Below are positions 42,600 through 51,517 of a stretch of 64,000 nucleotides of DNA, piece by piece. The stretch comes from an uncultured Collinsella sp. (GTDB taxonomy: Bacteria; Actinomycetota; Coriobacteriia; Coriobacteriales; Coriobacteriaceae). The stretch lies in contig UQHW01000001.1 in the NCBI GenBank assembly GCA_900540935.1, forward strand, positions 1 through 64,000. Reading direction: 5' to 3'. Within the stretch, counting starts at the first letter, position 1. Every line of letters begins with the position of its first letter. The notes below the pieces were generated by a model. That model made no database searches and had not been told where the DNA came from. It saw only the letters and a program-made list of their open reading frames with translations. The position numbers were made by a program, and so were the translations under genes.

Positions 42600-43373
42600 C
42601 TACATCGCCATTCCGCCGTCAACGCGTACAACCTCGCCCGTAATGTAGGAAGCCGCATCGCTCGCCAAAAAGCGCACCACGCCGGCCACTTCCTCGGGGC
42701 GCGCCATGCGCTTAAGGGGAATCTGCTCCTCGGTTGCCGCACGAACCTTTTCCGAAAGCTTTGCCGTCATATCTGTCTCGACAAACCCGGGGGCGACCGC
42801 GTTCACTCGTACACCGCGGGGCGCAAGCTCGCGCGCCACCGCCTTGGTCAGGCCGATCACGCCCGCCTTGGAGGCAGCGTAGTTGGCCTGCCCGGCATTG
42901 CCCATCAGGCCCACAACCGAGCTCATGTTGACGACGCAGCCGCCGCGCTGGCGCATAAAGGTCTTGGTGAGCGCGCGCGTCGTGTTAAACGTTCCTTTAA
43001 GGTTGACATCGAGCACGCGATCGAAGGCGTCATCGCCCATGCGCATGAGCAGGCCATCGCGGGTGATGCCAGCGTTGTTGACGAGCGCCCAAATGGAGTC
43101 AAAGTCGTTGAGGACCGCTTCCACGCACGCGTTGACGGCAGCGGGGTCGGCCACGTCGCATTGATATGAGCGCGCCGTGGCGCCAGCCGCCTCGCAGGCG
43201 TCGCACGTCTCGCGCGCCGCATCGACGCTGCCGGCATAGACGACGGCGATATCGTAGCCATCCTCCGCCAGACCGATAGCGCAGGCGCGGCCGATACCCC
43301 GCGAGCCGCCCGTGACCAGTGCCACGCGACGTGAGTCGTTGCGCTCGAGCGCGCCATTGTTCAAGTTGCCCAT
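42600..43373 (-). CDS. fabG: 3-oxoacyl-ACP reductase FabG
   Basis: The 257-residue short-chain dehydrogenase has the NADPH loop TGGSRGIG (21-28), NNAGITRDGLLMRM, and the catalytic Ser151/152, Tyr165 and Lys169 (SSVVG, NYAASKAG). It reduces 3-oxoacyl-ACP. It lies between fabD and fabF. An N-terminal stretch of about 15 residues precedes the Rossmann fold. Confidence 0.95.
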   Translation of the reverse strand: MGNLNNGALERNDSRRVALVTGGSRGIGRACAIGLAEDGYDIAVVYAGSVDAARETCDACEAAGATARSYQCDVADPAAVNACVEAVLNDFDSIWALVNNAGITRDGLLMRMGDDAFDRVLDVNLKGTFNTTRALTKTFMRQRGGCVVNMSSVVGLMGNAGQANYAASKAGVIGLTKAVARELAPRGVRVNAVAPGFVETDMTAKLSEKVRAATEEQIPLKRMARPEEVAGVVRFLASDAASYITGEVVRVDGGMAM

Positions 43374-43403
43374 GTCATTCCTTTCGGGTTACAGCCCTGT
43401 GGA

Positions 43404-44330
43404 CTATGCGAGCTCGTCGGCAATAGCTGCGACCTGCTCGGCCGTCTCGCACGAATACACGCGAACGTCGCTCAGCGTACGCTTGACCAGGCCGGACAGC
43501 GTTTTGCCGGGGCCGACCTCAATAAATGTGTCGATGCCTTGATCCTGCAGAGCATGCAGCGTATCGACCCAGCGTACGGCATGGCTCACCTGATTGGCCA
43601 AGACATCCGATGCCGTCTGGGGATCCGCCGGATAGGGCGCCGCTGTCATATTTGCCAAAACAGGAATGAGCAACGGGGACGGCGCGTGACCGGCCTCAAT
43701 ATATGCGGCAAGGCCACAGGTCGCCTCGGCCATATAGGGGCTATGAAATGCACCCGACACCGCGACCTTCATGGCGCGGCCGCCAGCCTCTTTTACTAGG
43801 ACGTCGAGCTCCTGCAGCGCCTCGGGCGCTCCGGCCACAACCGTCTGCTGTGGGCTGTTGTAGTTGACTGGCCAGCAGTCCTCGCCGGCCTGTTTTGCCA
43901 GGCCCTCGACTTGCGCCGCATCGAGCTTGATGACGGCGCGCATGCCGCCCGGATGGCGCTCGGCAGCCGCGGCCATCAGCGCCGCGCGCTCGCACACGAG
44001 CTCAAAGCCCGCTCGCGTATCGAACGCCCCCGCAAAGGTGAGCGCGGCGACCTCGCCCAGCGAGAATCCCGCACAGGCGGCAGGTACCACGCCGCGCTCA
44101 CGCAGGGCGGCAGCCGCTGCCAGGTCGTGCACGAACACGCAAGGCTGCGTGTTCTCGGTCTGCGAGAGCTCCTCCTTGGAGGCGCTCCGGCACTGCTCGC
44201 TCGTCCCCGGGCGCACCTCATCGGCAATGGCGAACACCTCGGCAGCCGCCGGCGATGTCTCGATCAAGTCGACGCCCATCGCGGGGTGCTGGGCACCCTG
44301 GCCGGCAAACAAAAACGCTACGCCACCCAT
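43404..44330 (-). CDS. fabD: Malonyl-CoA:ACP transacylase
   Basis: The ATG at 44330 (MGGVAFLFAGQGAQ) is 8 nt after AAGGG; a GTG at 44336 is possible. The 308-residue enzyme has GQGAQ, the nucleophile Ser90 in GFSLGEVAAL, the Arg-containing FELVCERAALM and the His in SGAFHSPYM. It loads malonate onto ACP. Its 5' end overlaps the fabK stop by 13 bp. Confidence 0.95.
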   Translation of the reverse strand: MGGVAFLFAGQGAQHPAMGVDLIETSPAAAEVFAIADEVRPGTSEQCRSASKEELSQTENTQPCVFVHDLAAAAALRERGVVPAACAGFSLGEVAALTFAGAFDTRAGFELVCERAALMAAAAERHPGGMRAVIKLDAAQVEGLAKQAGEDCWPVNYNSPQQTVVAGAPEALQELDVLVKEAGGRAMKVAVSGAFHSPYMAEATCGLAAYIEAGHAPSPLLIPVLANMTAAPYPADPQTASDVLANQVSHAVRWVDTLHALQDQGIDTFIEVGPGKTLSGLVKRTLSDVRVYSCETAEQVAAIADELA

Positions 44331-45262
44331 GCGCACGCACCCTTCAGGACGTGCTCGGCGCCATCGACCAGGTCGTCAACGATTTCGCGTGCGCTCTGGC
44401 GCTCGTTGACCATGCCGGCAATCTGTCCACACAAAAACGAACCCTCTTCGTAGTTGCCGTCCTTGGCGGCCTTACGCAGCGCACCGGTTCCCATAGCACC
44501 GAGCTCCTCGGCACTCGCGCCGGAACCCTCGCTCTTGGCATAGGCGTTGGTGAAGGGGCTCTTGAGGGCGCGCACTGGATGTCCCGTCGAGCGACCGGTC
44601 GCACTCGTCGAAGTGTCGTTGGCCTTCAGGACCATCTCTTTGTACTGCTCCGAGACGGTGCACTCGTCTGCGACCAGAAAGCGCGTACCCACTTGCACGC
44701 CTTCGGCGCCCAGCATAAAGGCGGCCGCCACGCCGCGGCCGTCGGCAATACCGCCGGCGGCCACAACGGGAATGTCGACCGCATCGACGACCTGCGGCAC
44801 CAGTGCCATCGTCGAGGTCTCGCCAATATGGCCGCCCGATTCGGTACCCTCGGCAACAACCGCCGTGGCCCCGCGACGCGCCACGAGACGCGCCAGCGCC
44901 ACCGAGGCAACGACCGGGATGACCTTGATGCCCGCCTCGTTCCACGCCTTCATGTACTTGGCGGGATTGCCGGCGCCCGTCACGACGACCGGCACTCGCT
45001 CGTCAATCACGACCTGCGCGACCTCGTCGGCAAACGGGCTCATGAGCATGACGTTGACGCCAAAGGGCTTATCCGTCTTGGCGCGCAGCTCATGAATCTG
45101 GTCGCGAAGCCAGTTGGCGTCGGCGTTCATGGCCGCGATGATGCCTAAGCCACCCGCCTCGGACACTGCGGACGCCAGCGAGGCATCGGCAATCCAGGCC
45201 ATACCGCCCTGGAACACGGGCTTTTCGATGCCGAGCAGATCGCAGAGAGGAGTCTTGAGCAT
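44318..45262 (-). CDS. fabK: FMN-dependent enoyl-ACP reductase II
   Basis: The 314-residue TIM-barrel flavoprotein has FQGGMAWIADASLASAVS, the active-site histidine region AEGTESGGHIGETST and GGIADGRGVAAAFMLGA with GVQVGTRFL. It replaces FabI for the last reduction step of the elongation cycle and implies low triclosan sensitivity. It lies 2 bp after acpP. Confidence 0.94.
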   Translation of the reverse strand: MLKTPLCDLLGIEKPVFQGGMAWIADASLASAVSEAGGLGIIAAMNADANWLRDQIHELRAKTDKPFGVNVMLMSPFADEVAQVVIDERVPVVVTGAGNPAKYMKAWNEAGIKVIPVVASVALARLVARRGATAVVAEGTESGGHIGETSTMALVPQVVDAVDIPVVAAGGIADGRGVAAAFMLGAEGVQVGTRFLVADECTVSEQYKEMVLKANDTSTSATGRSTGHPVRALKSPFTNAYAKSEGSGASAEELGAMGTGALRKAAKDGNYEEGSFLCGQIAGMVNERQSAREIVDDLVDGAEHVLKGACAWVA

Positions 45263-45264
45263 CT

Positions 45265-45501
45265 CTACTTCTCCAATGCCGCCTCGACCGTATCGGCGAA
45301 CTCGCCGACCGTCTTGGGGTTCTCCTCGGTATCGAGCTGGATGCCAAACTCGTCCTCGACGGCGACGAGGATCTCGACGGTGCCCAGGCTGTCGAGACCA
45401 ATCTCCTCGAGCGTGGACTCGGGCTTCATCTCGACATCGTCAAGACCGGCGGTCTCGCGGATAACGTCGCAAACGCGCTCGAAGGTCTTCTGATCTGCCA
45501 T
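45265..45501 (-). CDS. acpP: Acyl carrier protein
   Basis: The 78-residue protein carries the phosphopantetheine site Ser38 in EEIGLDSLGTVEI and is acidic as usual. It shuttles intermediates between all Fab enzymes of this operon. A strong AAGGAG-type site precedes the ATG. Confidence 0.96.
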   Translation of the reverse strand: MADQKTFERVCDVIRETAGLDDVEMKPESTLEEIGLDSLGTVEILVAVEDEFGIQLDTEENPKTVGEFADTVEAALEK

Positions 45502-45550
45502 GGTAGTTCTCCTTTGTTTGTGCCCTAGGGGCGTTTTTTCCTATGTGCAA

Positions 45551-46510
45551 CTACTTCCAACGAAGCAGATAGCCACCTATATCCAGGCCGGCGCCAAATC
45601 CAACGAGGGCGATGGTGTCGCCCGCATTCAGTGCGTCGGTGCGTGCCAGACGGTCAAGCGCAAAGGGAATGCAGGCGCTCGAAATGTTGCCGGTCTCGCG
45701 CAGCGTTCGAACCACGCGCTCATCTGGCACGCCGAGGCGCTTGACCGCCTGACTCAGGATTCGTTCGTTAGCCTGATGGAATACAAAATGGTCGATGTCT
45801 TCGACCGAAATGCCCGCATCGCCCGCAAGCTTATGGACCGTGTCGCAGATGGCGTTGACGCCGAACTTGAACACGCGGCGGCCATTCATGGACAGCACGC
45901 TCTTGCTATCTGCGGAAGCCTTAAACGGCGAGGTGCCGACCAGACCGGGAACGTGTAACGTCTCGACGTCGGGCGCCGTCGAAAGCTCAACGGCAAGGGG
46001 GCTGTCTCCCCCAGCCCCAATCACTGCGGCGCCTGCCCCATCGCCAAAGAGCACGCAGGTGGCGCGGTCGGTCCAGTCGAGCGCGCGCGTCATCTGCTCA
46101 GCAGCAACGATAAGCACGCGCTCGGCACGACCGCGCTCGATATAGCCCTCGGCGACATCGAGCGCAAACACGAAGCCGGCACAGGCCGCCGAGACATCGA
46201 AGGCAGGGCACGCCGCTCCTAGTCGCTCAGCAACGGCACACGCCTCAGCGGGAACAAGGTGGTCACCCGTCGTCGTCGAGCAGACGATCAGATCCAGCTG
46301 GCTCGCGTCGATTCCGGACACCTGGAGTGCCCGCTCGCTCGCCGCTACGGCAAGGTCGTCAAGTGACTCGGTGGTACAGACGTGGCGGCTCTTGATACCT
46401 GTGCGGGTAAAAATCCACTCATCCGAGGTATCGAGGAACTCAGACAGCTCGTCATTGGAAACACTGCGCTCAGGAAGCGCCGAGCCTGTTCCAAGAATCG
46501 TGAAACCCAT
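45551..46510 (-). CDS. fabH: Beta-ketoacyl-ACP synthase III
   Basis: The ATG at 46510 (MGFTILGTGSALPERSV) follows AAAGGAGG. The 319-residue enzyme has Cys110 in DVSAACAGFVFALD, His in HFVFHQANERIL and Asn in GNISSACIPFALD. It starts fatty-acid synthesis from acyl-CoA and malonyl-ACP. It is the first gene of the operon, divergent from birA, with a pair of direct repeats in the intergenic region. Confidence 0.95.
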   Translation of the reverse strand: MGFTILGTGSALPERSVSNDELSEFLDTSDEWIFTRTGIKSRHVCTTESLDDLAVAASERALQVSGIDASQLDLIVCSTTTGDHLVPAEACAVAERLGAACPAFDVSAACAGFVFALDVAEGYIERGRAERVLIVAAEQMTRALDWTDRATCVLFGDGAGAAVIGAGGDSPLAVELSTAPDVETLHVPGLVGTSPFKASADSKSVLSMNGRRVFKFGVNAICDTVHKLAGDAGISVEDIDHFVFHQANERILSQAVKRLGVPDERVVRTLRETGNISSACIPFALDRLARTDALNAGDTIALVGFGAGLDIGGYLLRWK

Positions 46511-46526
46511 CACTAGCCTCCTTTGA

Positions 46527-46593
46527 GTTGTTGACGTGTTTACATCGACCAAGAGAGGATAGCGCATTTTAATCGTTGTTGACGTGTTAACAT
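46527..46593. promoter_or_regulatory. Two 19-bp direct repeats in the fabH-birA intergenic region
   Basis: GTTGTTGACGTGTTTACAT (46527-46545) and GTTGTTGACGTGTTAACAT (46575-46593) differ at one base and start 48 bp apart. They occupy the probable divergent promoter region and look like binding sites of a lipid or biotin regulator. Confidence 0.6.
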
Positions 46594-46686
46594 TAAATTG
46601 TCCAAATGCGACAAAGGCTTCACATTGTGTCTATCTCTCGACACCATTGCGTCATTCACTTATTCAATAAGGAGGTAGCAGCCGCT

Positions 46687-47463
46687 ATGGATGCCCAATT
46701 AACGATTGTCGACGTAACCGGATCGACCAACGATGACCTGCTCGAAGCAGGAAAACAGGGGGCGCCGCACGGCACAGGACTTGCCGCCCGGGCTCAAACA
46801 GCAGGACGCGGCCGGCGCGGGCACAAGTGGGACTCAACCGTCGGCAACTTATTGCTTTCGATTGTCCTGCGCCCATGCGTTAATCCTGCAAAGTTCTCTG
46901 GTCTTGCCGCCGTCAGCGGCCTAGCGGTGCTTGAAGCGCTCGAAAAGCTGGGTCTTGCAAACGAGATTCGCCTTAAATGGCCCAACGACCTTGTCGCGCG
47001 AGGACGCAAGCTCGGCGGCATTCTGGTCGAGGCCGCACGCGATAACGAAGGCAAGCCCTTCGCCGTCTGCGGCATTGGCGTCAACGTAAACTACACGCCC
47101 CAAGAGGTACCCGATGGCGGTCTGGCGGCAATTGGCCTCTCGGACCTTAACGAGAGCGTTCCCACCGTCAACATGCTCCTCGATGAGGTCTATCACGCAG
47201 TTATAGACGCTGTAGATGCGTGGGCAGAGCGTCTTAACGCCATGGAAGAAGACGGCGGACCGCTCGCGCCCGTCCACGGCGAATATGTCACTCACCTCAA
47301 TTGGATTGGGGAGCACGTTATCGCCCGTTCCCCTGCCGGCGACGAGCTGGCACGCGGCATCTTTAAAACCGTCGATGGCTTTGGTCGCGCGTGTATCGAA
47401 ACGGAAGGCGGTTTGCGATCCTTCCATTTTGAGGAGGCATCGCTGCGTCCCGCGAGCGAATAG
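46687..47463 (+). CDS. birA: Biotin-[acetyl-CoA carboxylase] ligase lacking the HTH domain
   Basis: ATG at 46687 follows AAGGAGG with a somewhat long 11-nt spacer. The 258-residue protein is a class I biotin ligase with GSTNDDLLEAG, the adenylate loop GRGRRGHKW, LRLKWPNDL-like (IRLKWPNDL) and GGILVEA, and a C-terminal SH3-like domain. The N-terminal winged HTH of regulatory BirA is missing. It biotinylates AccB and is sensibly placed next to the fatty-acid operon; it cannot repress by itself. Confidence 0.92.
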   Translation: MDAQLTIVDVTGSTNDDLLEAGKQGAPHGTGLAARAQTAGRGRRGHKWDSTVGNLLLSIVLRPCVNPAKFSGLAAVSGLAVLEALEKLGLANEIRLKWPNDLVARGRKLGGILVEAARDNEGKPFAVCGIGVNVNYTPQEVPDGGLAAIGLSDLNESVPTVNMLLDEVYHAVIDAVDAWAERLNAMEEDGGPLAPVHGEYVTHLNWIGEHVIARSPAGDELARGIFKTVDGFGRACIETEGGLRSFHFEEASLRPASE

Positions 47464-47523
47464 GGCGCCACAGCCAGCCGCTCGGCAGCCTTATCCGGCG
47501 GTCCAATCCCATCATGCTAAACA

Positions 47524-47560
47524 AAAGGGCCCCGCTACCGTAACGGCAGCGGGGCCCTTT
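47524..47560. terminator. Bidirectional terminator between birA and rpsJ
   Basis: AAAGGGCCCCGCT / AGCGGGGCCCTTT with an inner CCGT/ACGG pairing, A/T runs on both sides. It serves the convergent birA and rpsL-rpsG-fusA-rpsJ transcripts. Confidence 0.85.
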
Positions 47561-47579
47561 AAGCTATGAGCGATATCGC

Positions 47580-47888
47580 TTAGAGCTTGATGTCAATGTC
47601 GACGCCAGCGGGGAGGTCGAGACGCATGAGCGAATCAACGGTGCCCGAGGTGGGGTCGAGGATGTCGATGAGGCGCTTGTGAGTGCGCATCTCGAACTGC
47701 TCACGGGAGTCCTTGTTCACGTGCGGCGAGCGGATAACCGTGTACAGGTTGCGCTCGGTGGGCAGGGGGACAGGACCGGAAACGCGAGCGCCGGTCTTCT
47801 GAGCGGTCTCGACGATGAGCTTCGCGGACTGATCGACGACCTCGTGATCATAGCCCTTGAGGCGAATGCGGATCTTCTGGGTAGCCAA
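47580..47888 (-). CDS. rpsJ: 30S ribosomal protein S10
   Basis: The 102-residue S10 has [39 protein letters not shown] and the [13 protein letters not shown] segment. Besides its ribosome role it pairs with NusB in antitermination. It is the last gene of the str operon here, 60 bp after fusA; the usual tuf gene is not between them and rplC does not follow. Confidence 0.97.
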   Translation of the reverse strand: MATQKIRIRLKGYDHEVVDQSAKLIVETAQKTGARVSGPVPLPTERNLYTVIRSPHVNKDSREQFEMRTHKRLIDILDPTSGTVDSLMRLDLPAGVDIDIKL

Positions 47889-47948
47889 CTTAAACCTCCA
47901 AAGAGTGCGAGAGATGTTCTCGCGGATTACGTAACAGGGAGCTCGAAC

Positions 47949-50048
47949 TTAGGCGTTCTTGCTCATGACCTCGTCCACGATGGACTTGGGCGCGGGCTCA
48001 TAAGAGTCGAACTGCATCGTGTAGGATGCACGGCCCTGGGTCTGGGAGCGAAGGTCGGTAGCGTAACCGAACATCTCGCCCAGCGGCACCTTGGCACGGA
48101 TGAGCTTGCTGTTCTTGCGATCCTCCATGCCCTCGATCTTGCCGCGGCGACCGGAGAGGTTGCCCATAACGTCGCCCATGTACTGCTCAGGGGTCTCGAC
48201 CTCGACAGCCATGATCGGCTCGAGCAGCTGCGGATCGGACTTCTTGAGGGCGTCCTTGATAGCCATGGAACCGGCGATCTTGAAGGCGGCCTCGGAGGAG
48301 TCGACCTCGTGGTAAGAACCGTCGAACAGGGTGACCTTAACGTCGAGGACCGGGAAGCCGGCGATAACACCGGTGTTCAGGGCCTCCTGGATGCCCTTGT
48401 CGATGGACGGGATGTACTCCTTGGGCACGACGCCGCCGACGATAGCGTTGACGAACTCGTAGCCGAAGCCCTCCTCCATCTTCTCGAGCTTGATGACGGC
48501 GTGGCCGTACTGACCGCGACCGCCGGACTGACGGACGAACTTGCCCTCAGCCTTCTCGACGTCGTGACCAGCGGTCTCGCGGTAGGCAACCTGGGGCTTA
48601 CCAACGTTAGCGTCAACCTTGAACTCGCGGAGCAGACGGTCGACGATGATCTCGAGGTGCAGCTCGCCCATGCCGGCGATGATGGTCTGGCCGGTCTCGT
48701 GGTTGGTGGACACCTGGAAGGTCGGGTCCTCCTCGGCGAGCTTGGTCAGAGCCAGGGACATCTTGTCCTGCTCGGCCTTGGTCTTGGGCTCGATGGCAAC
48801 GTCGATAACGGGCTTAGCGAACTCGATCTTCTCGAGGACGATCTCCTTGCCCTCGGCGCACAGGGTGTCACCGGTGGTGGAGTTCTTGAAGCCGACGCAA
48901 GCAACGATGTCGCCGGCGGCAGCGTCGTCACGGTCGATACGCTCGGCGGCGTTCATCTCGAGGATGCGGCCGAGGCGCTCGCGCTGACCGTTGGAAGCGT
49001 TGACCACGTAGGAGCCGGACTCGGCACGGCCGGAGTAAACGCGGACGTAGGTGAGCTTACCGACGAACGGGTCGGTCATGATCTTGAAGACCAGGCCGGA
49101 GAAGGGCTCGTCGAAGGAAGGATGACGCTGGATCTCCTCGCCGGTGTCCGGATCGGTACCGGTGACAGCCTCAACGTCGAGCGGGCTGGGCAGGTAGTCG
49201 ACGACAGCGTCGAGCAGCTCCTGAACGCCCTTGTTCTTGTAGGCGGAGCCCACGAAGACGAGGTTGAGCTCGTTGGCCAGAACGCCCTTACGCAGAGCCG
49301 CCTTGAGCTCCTCGACGGTGAAGTCCTCCTCCATGAGGATCTTCTCCATGAGCTCGTCGTCAAAGCTGGCAGCAGCGTCAAGGAGCTCCTCGCGCTTGGT
49401 GGCAGCGATGTCGGCAAACTCAGCCGGGATCTCGTCCATCGGCTCGGGGTAGGTCATACCCTTCTCGTCGGCCTTGAAGTCCCATGCAGTCATGGTGACC
49501 AGGTCGATGACGCCCCAGAAGTTGTCCTCGGCGCCCATCGGGACCTGAGCGGCCACGGCGTTAGCGTCGAGACGATCCTTCATGGTCTCGATAGCGTTGA
49601 AGAAGTCAGCGCCCACGCGGTCATACTTGTTGATGAAGGCGATGCGGGGGACGTTGAAGGTAGAAGCCTGACGCCAAACGGTCTCAGACTGGGGCTGAAC
49701 GCCGGCAACGGCGTCGAAGACGGCGACAGCGCCATCGAGGACGCGCAGGCAGCGCTCGACCTCGGCGGTGAAGTCAACGTGGCCCGGGGTGTCGATGATC
49801 TGGATGCGGTAGTCCTTACCGTCCTTGTTCCAGAAGCACGTGGTAGCAGCGGAGGTAATGGTTACGCCGCGCTCCTGCTCCTGAACCATCCAGTCCATGG
49901 TGGCAGCGCCCTCATGGACCTCACCGATCTTGTGGGTCTTACCGGTGTAGTAAAGAATACGCTCGGTCGTGGTGGTCTTACCGGCATCGATGTGGGCCAT
50001 GATGCCGATGTTACGGGTATCGGAAAGCTTGTACTTAGGCTTAGCCAT
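47949..50048 (-). CDS. fusA: Translation elongation factor G
   Basis: The 699-residue GTPase has the G1 loop [13 protein letters not shown] (from residue 18), G3 DTPGHVDF, G4 NKYD and domain IV with the [10 protein letters not shown] region. It catalyses ribosomal translocation. It lies 20 bp after rpsG. Confidence 0.97.
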   Translation of the reverse strand: MAKPKYKLSDTRNIGIMAHIDAGKTTTTERILYYTGKTHKIGEVHEGAATMDWMVQEQERGVTITSAATTCFWNKDGKDYRIQIIDTPGHVDFTAEVERCLRVLDGAVAVFDAVAGVQPQSETVWRQASTFNVPRIAFINKYDRVGADFFNAIETMKDRLDANAVAAQVPMGAEDNFWGVIDLVTMTAWDFKADEKGMTYPEPMDEIPAEFADIAATKREELLDAAASFDDELMEKILMEEDFTVEELKAALRKGVLANELNLVFVGSAYKNKGVQELLDAVVDYLPSPLDVEAVTGTDPDTGEEIQRHPSFDEPFSGLVFKIMTDPFVGKLTYVRVYSGRAESGSYVVNASNGQRERLGRILEMNAAERIDRDDAAAGDIVACVGFKNSTTGDTLCAEGKEIVLEKIEFAKPVIDVAIEPKTKAEQDKMSLALTKLAEEDPTFQVSTNHETGQTIIAGMGELHLEIIVDRLLREFKVDANVGKPQVAYRETAGHDVEKAEGKFVRQSGGRGQYGHAVIKLEKMEEGFGYEFVNAIVGGVVPKEYIPSIDKGIQEALNTGVIAGFPVLDVKVTLFDGSYHEVDSSEAAFKIAGSMAIKDALKKSDPQLLEPIMAVEVETPEQYMGDVMGNLSGRRGKIEGMEDRKNSKLIRAKVPLGEMFGYATDLRSQTQGRASYTMQFDSYEPAPKSIVDEVMSKNA

Positions 50049-50068
50049 GTTAGTTCCTTACCTTAAAC

Positions 50069-50542
50069 TTACCAACGATAGTGAGAGAACGCGCGGTTGG
50101 CCTCGGCCATCTTGAAGACGTCCTCACGCTTCTTGACGGAAGCGCCCAGGCCGTTGGAAGCGTCGAGGATCTCGTTGGCGAGACGCTCGGCCATGGTCTT
50201 CTCCTTGCGAGCGCGGGAGAAGTTGACGATCCAGCGGATACCCAGAGCGGTGGAACGACGGGAGTTGACCTCCATCGGGACCTGATAGGTAGCGCCACCG
50301 ACACGCTTGGGCTTAACCTCGAGCGTGGGCTTGACGTTGTCCATAGCCTTCTTGAAGGTAGCGAGAGCGTCGCCACCCTCGGACTTCTCGGCAACGATCT
50401 CGAAAGCGGTGTAAACGATGCGCTCAGCGGTGGCCTTCTTGCCGTCAAGAAGGACCTTGTTGATGAGCTGAGTCACCAGGCGGTTGTTGTAAACGGCGTC
50501 AGGCTGAACCTCACGACGATTAGCTGCTGCACGACGCGGCAT
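50069..50542 (-). CDS. rpsG: 30S ribosomal protein S7
   Basis: The 157-residue S7 starts [15 protein letters not shown] and contains [35 protein letters not shown] and [20 protein letters not shown] at the end. In E. coli it is the autogenous repressor of the str operon. Confidence 0.97.
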   Translation of the reverse strand: MPRRAAANRREVQPDAVYNNRLVTQLINKVLLDGKKATAERIVYTAFEIVAEKSEGGDALATFKKAMDNVKPTLEVKPKRVGGATYQVPMEVNSRRSTALGIRWIVNFSRARKEKTMAERLANEILDASNGLGASVKKREDVFKMAEANRAFSHYRW

Positions 50543-50615
50543 GTGAAATCTCCTTAAGTGTCTACCGTGCGGCCCTTAGGCGGCACACGGCGAAAGTATC
50601 AAAACGTTATCTGGC

Positions 50616-50993
50616 TTATTTAGCCTTGGGGCGCTTAGCACCGTACTTGGAACGGGCCTGCATACGGTTCTGGACCGGAGCAGCGTCGTAGGCGCCACGG
50701 ATGACGTGATAACGGACACCAGGGAGGTCACGGACACGACCGCCGCGGACGAGCACGATGGAGTGCTCCTGCAGGTTGTGGCCCTCACCCGGGATGTAAG
50801 CAGTAACTTCGATGCCGTTGACGAGGCGAACACGGGCAACCTTACGAAGAGCCGAGTTCGGCTTCTTGGGGCTCGTGGTGAAGACGCGGGTGCACACGCC
50901 GCGCTTCTGGGAGTTGTGCTGCAGAGCAGCGTTCTTGGACTTCTTGGGCACGGAACGACGGCCCTGGCGAACCAGCTGGTTAATAGTAGGCAA
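50616..50993 (-). CDS. rpsL: 30S ribosomal protein S12
   Basis: The 125-residue S12 starts with TTG at 50993 after a strong AGAAGGAG site at 7 nt. Conserved segments are [29 protein letters not shown] and [12 protein letters not shown]. The two lysines where streptomycin resistance arises (PKKPNSAL and the [10 protein letters not shown] region) look wild type. It follows a structured leader of about 200 nt and the giant hairpin element. Confidence 0.97.
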   Translation of the reverse strand: MPTINQLVRQGRRSVPKKSKNAALQHNSQKRGVCTRVFTTSPKKPNSALRKVARVRLVNGIEVTAYIPGEGHNLQEHSIVLVRGGRVRDLPGVRYHVIRGAYDAAPVQNRMQARSKYGAKRPKAK

Positions 50994-51087
50994 AGCGTAC
51001 TCCTTCTCGAATGATTCCAGCTTTCTGTAAAGTGCAACGGCTTGAATCGAGGGGTCAGCATCCCCCTACGAAACACGCAGTTCGATA

Positions 51088-51139
51088 GGATACGTGGCGT
51101 TAGCTGTGCCGTCAACAGACCACGCCGCCGGGCGTATCC
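51088..51139 (-). promoter_or_regulatory. Structured rpsL leader with alternative pairings
   Basis: GGATACG (51088-51094) can pair with CGTATCC (51133-51139) and GGCGT (51096-51100) with ACGCC (51122-51126). Alternatively ACGCC pairs locally with GGCGT at 51131-51135. The two folds exclude each other. The segment partly resembles the leader motifs of rplC and rplB. Confidence 0.45.
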
Positions 51140-51198
51140 CAAAATAGCCATATTTCCGCAAAGCCTACACAAAAGGAATCCCCTCCTGTGCGCGGGGG

Positions 51199-51339
51199 CG
51201 GATTCCCGGTCCGGGCGGCCCGCTGTTTAAGTTTGCTGCTCTACAGTCCTGCGCAAGACGGAAAGCACATTAAGTGCTTTCCTTTGCGTGCGGAACTCGC
51301 GACAAACTTAAACAGCGGGCCGCCCGGACCGGGAATCCG
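51199..51339. repeat. Giant hairpin element, copy 2 (37-bp arms, conserved core)
   Basis: Perfect 37-bp inverted repeats at 51199-51235 and 51303-51339 (beginning CGGATTCCCGGTCCGGGC) enclose a 67-nt core at 51236-51302. The core equals that of copy 1 except for few bases. In its central hairpin GGAAAGCAC-ATTAA-GTGCTTTCC the G to A change relative to copy 1 is compensated by C to T on the other side. It lies about 205 bp upstream of rpsL. Confidence 0.9.
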
Positions 51340-51366
51340 ACGTGCTTGTCGGGGCAACGTTCCCTT

Positions 51367-51391
51367 CCAAATAGGGACAGGTTTATTTTGG
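51367..51391. repeat. GGGACAGG-core mini-hairpin, copy D
   Basis: Arms CCAAATA and TATTTTGG (one bulge) enclose GGGACAGG. The arms differ from copies A-C while the core is shared. Confidence 0.5.
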
Positions 51392-51476
51392 TCGGTTTTA
51401 TCTGGGGAAACGTCGCGCTCCAGCGGTGATCTGCTCTCATCTGTCGCATGGAAATCGGCGGCGTTTCCATTTAACG

Positions 51477-51511
51477 CAAAAGAGGCCGCTTCCCCTAGTA
51501 GGAAGCGACCC
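51477..51511 (-). terminator. Terminator of the sigma/anti-sigma operon
   Basis: GGTCGCTTCC / GGAAGCGGCC (one wobble) with a 7-nt loop is followed on the minus strand by TCTTTTG, just after the anti-sigma gene. Confidence 0.7.
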
Positions 51512-51517
51512 CAAATC

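Noticed and set aside
47679..50066. A 795-codon plus-strand frame opposite fusA
   Set aside because: Shadow of elongation factor G; no start signal or motifs.
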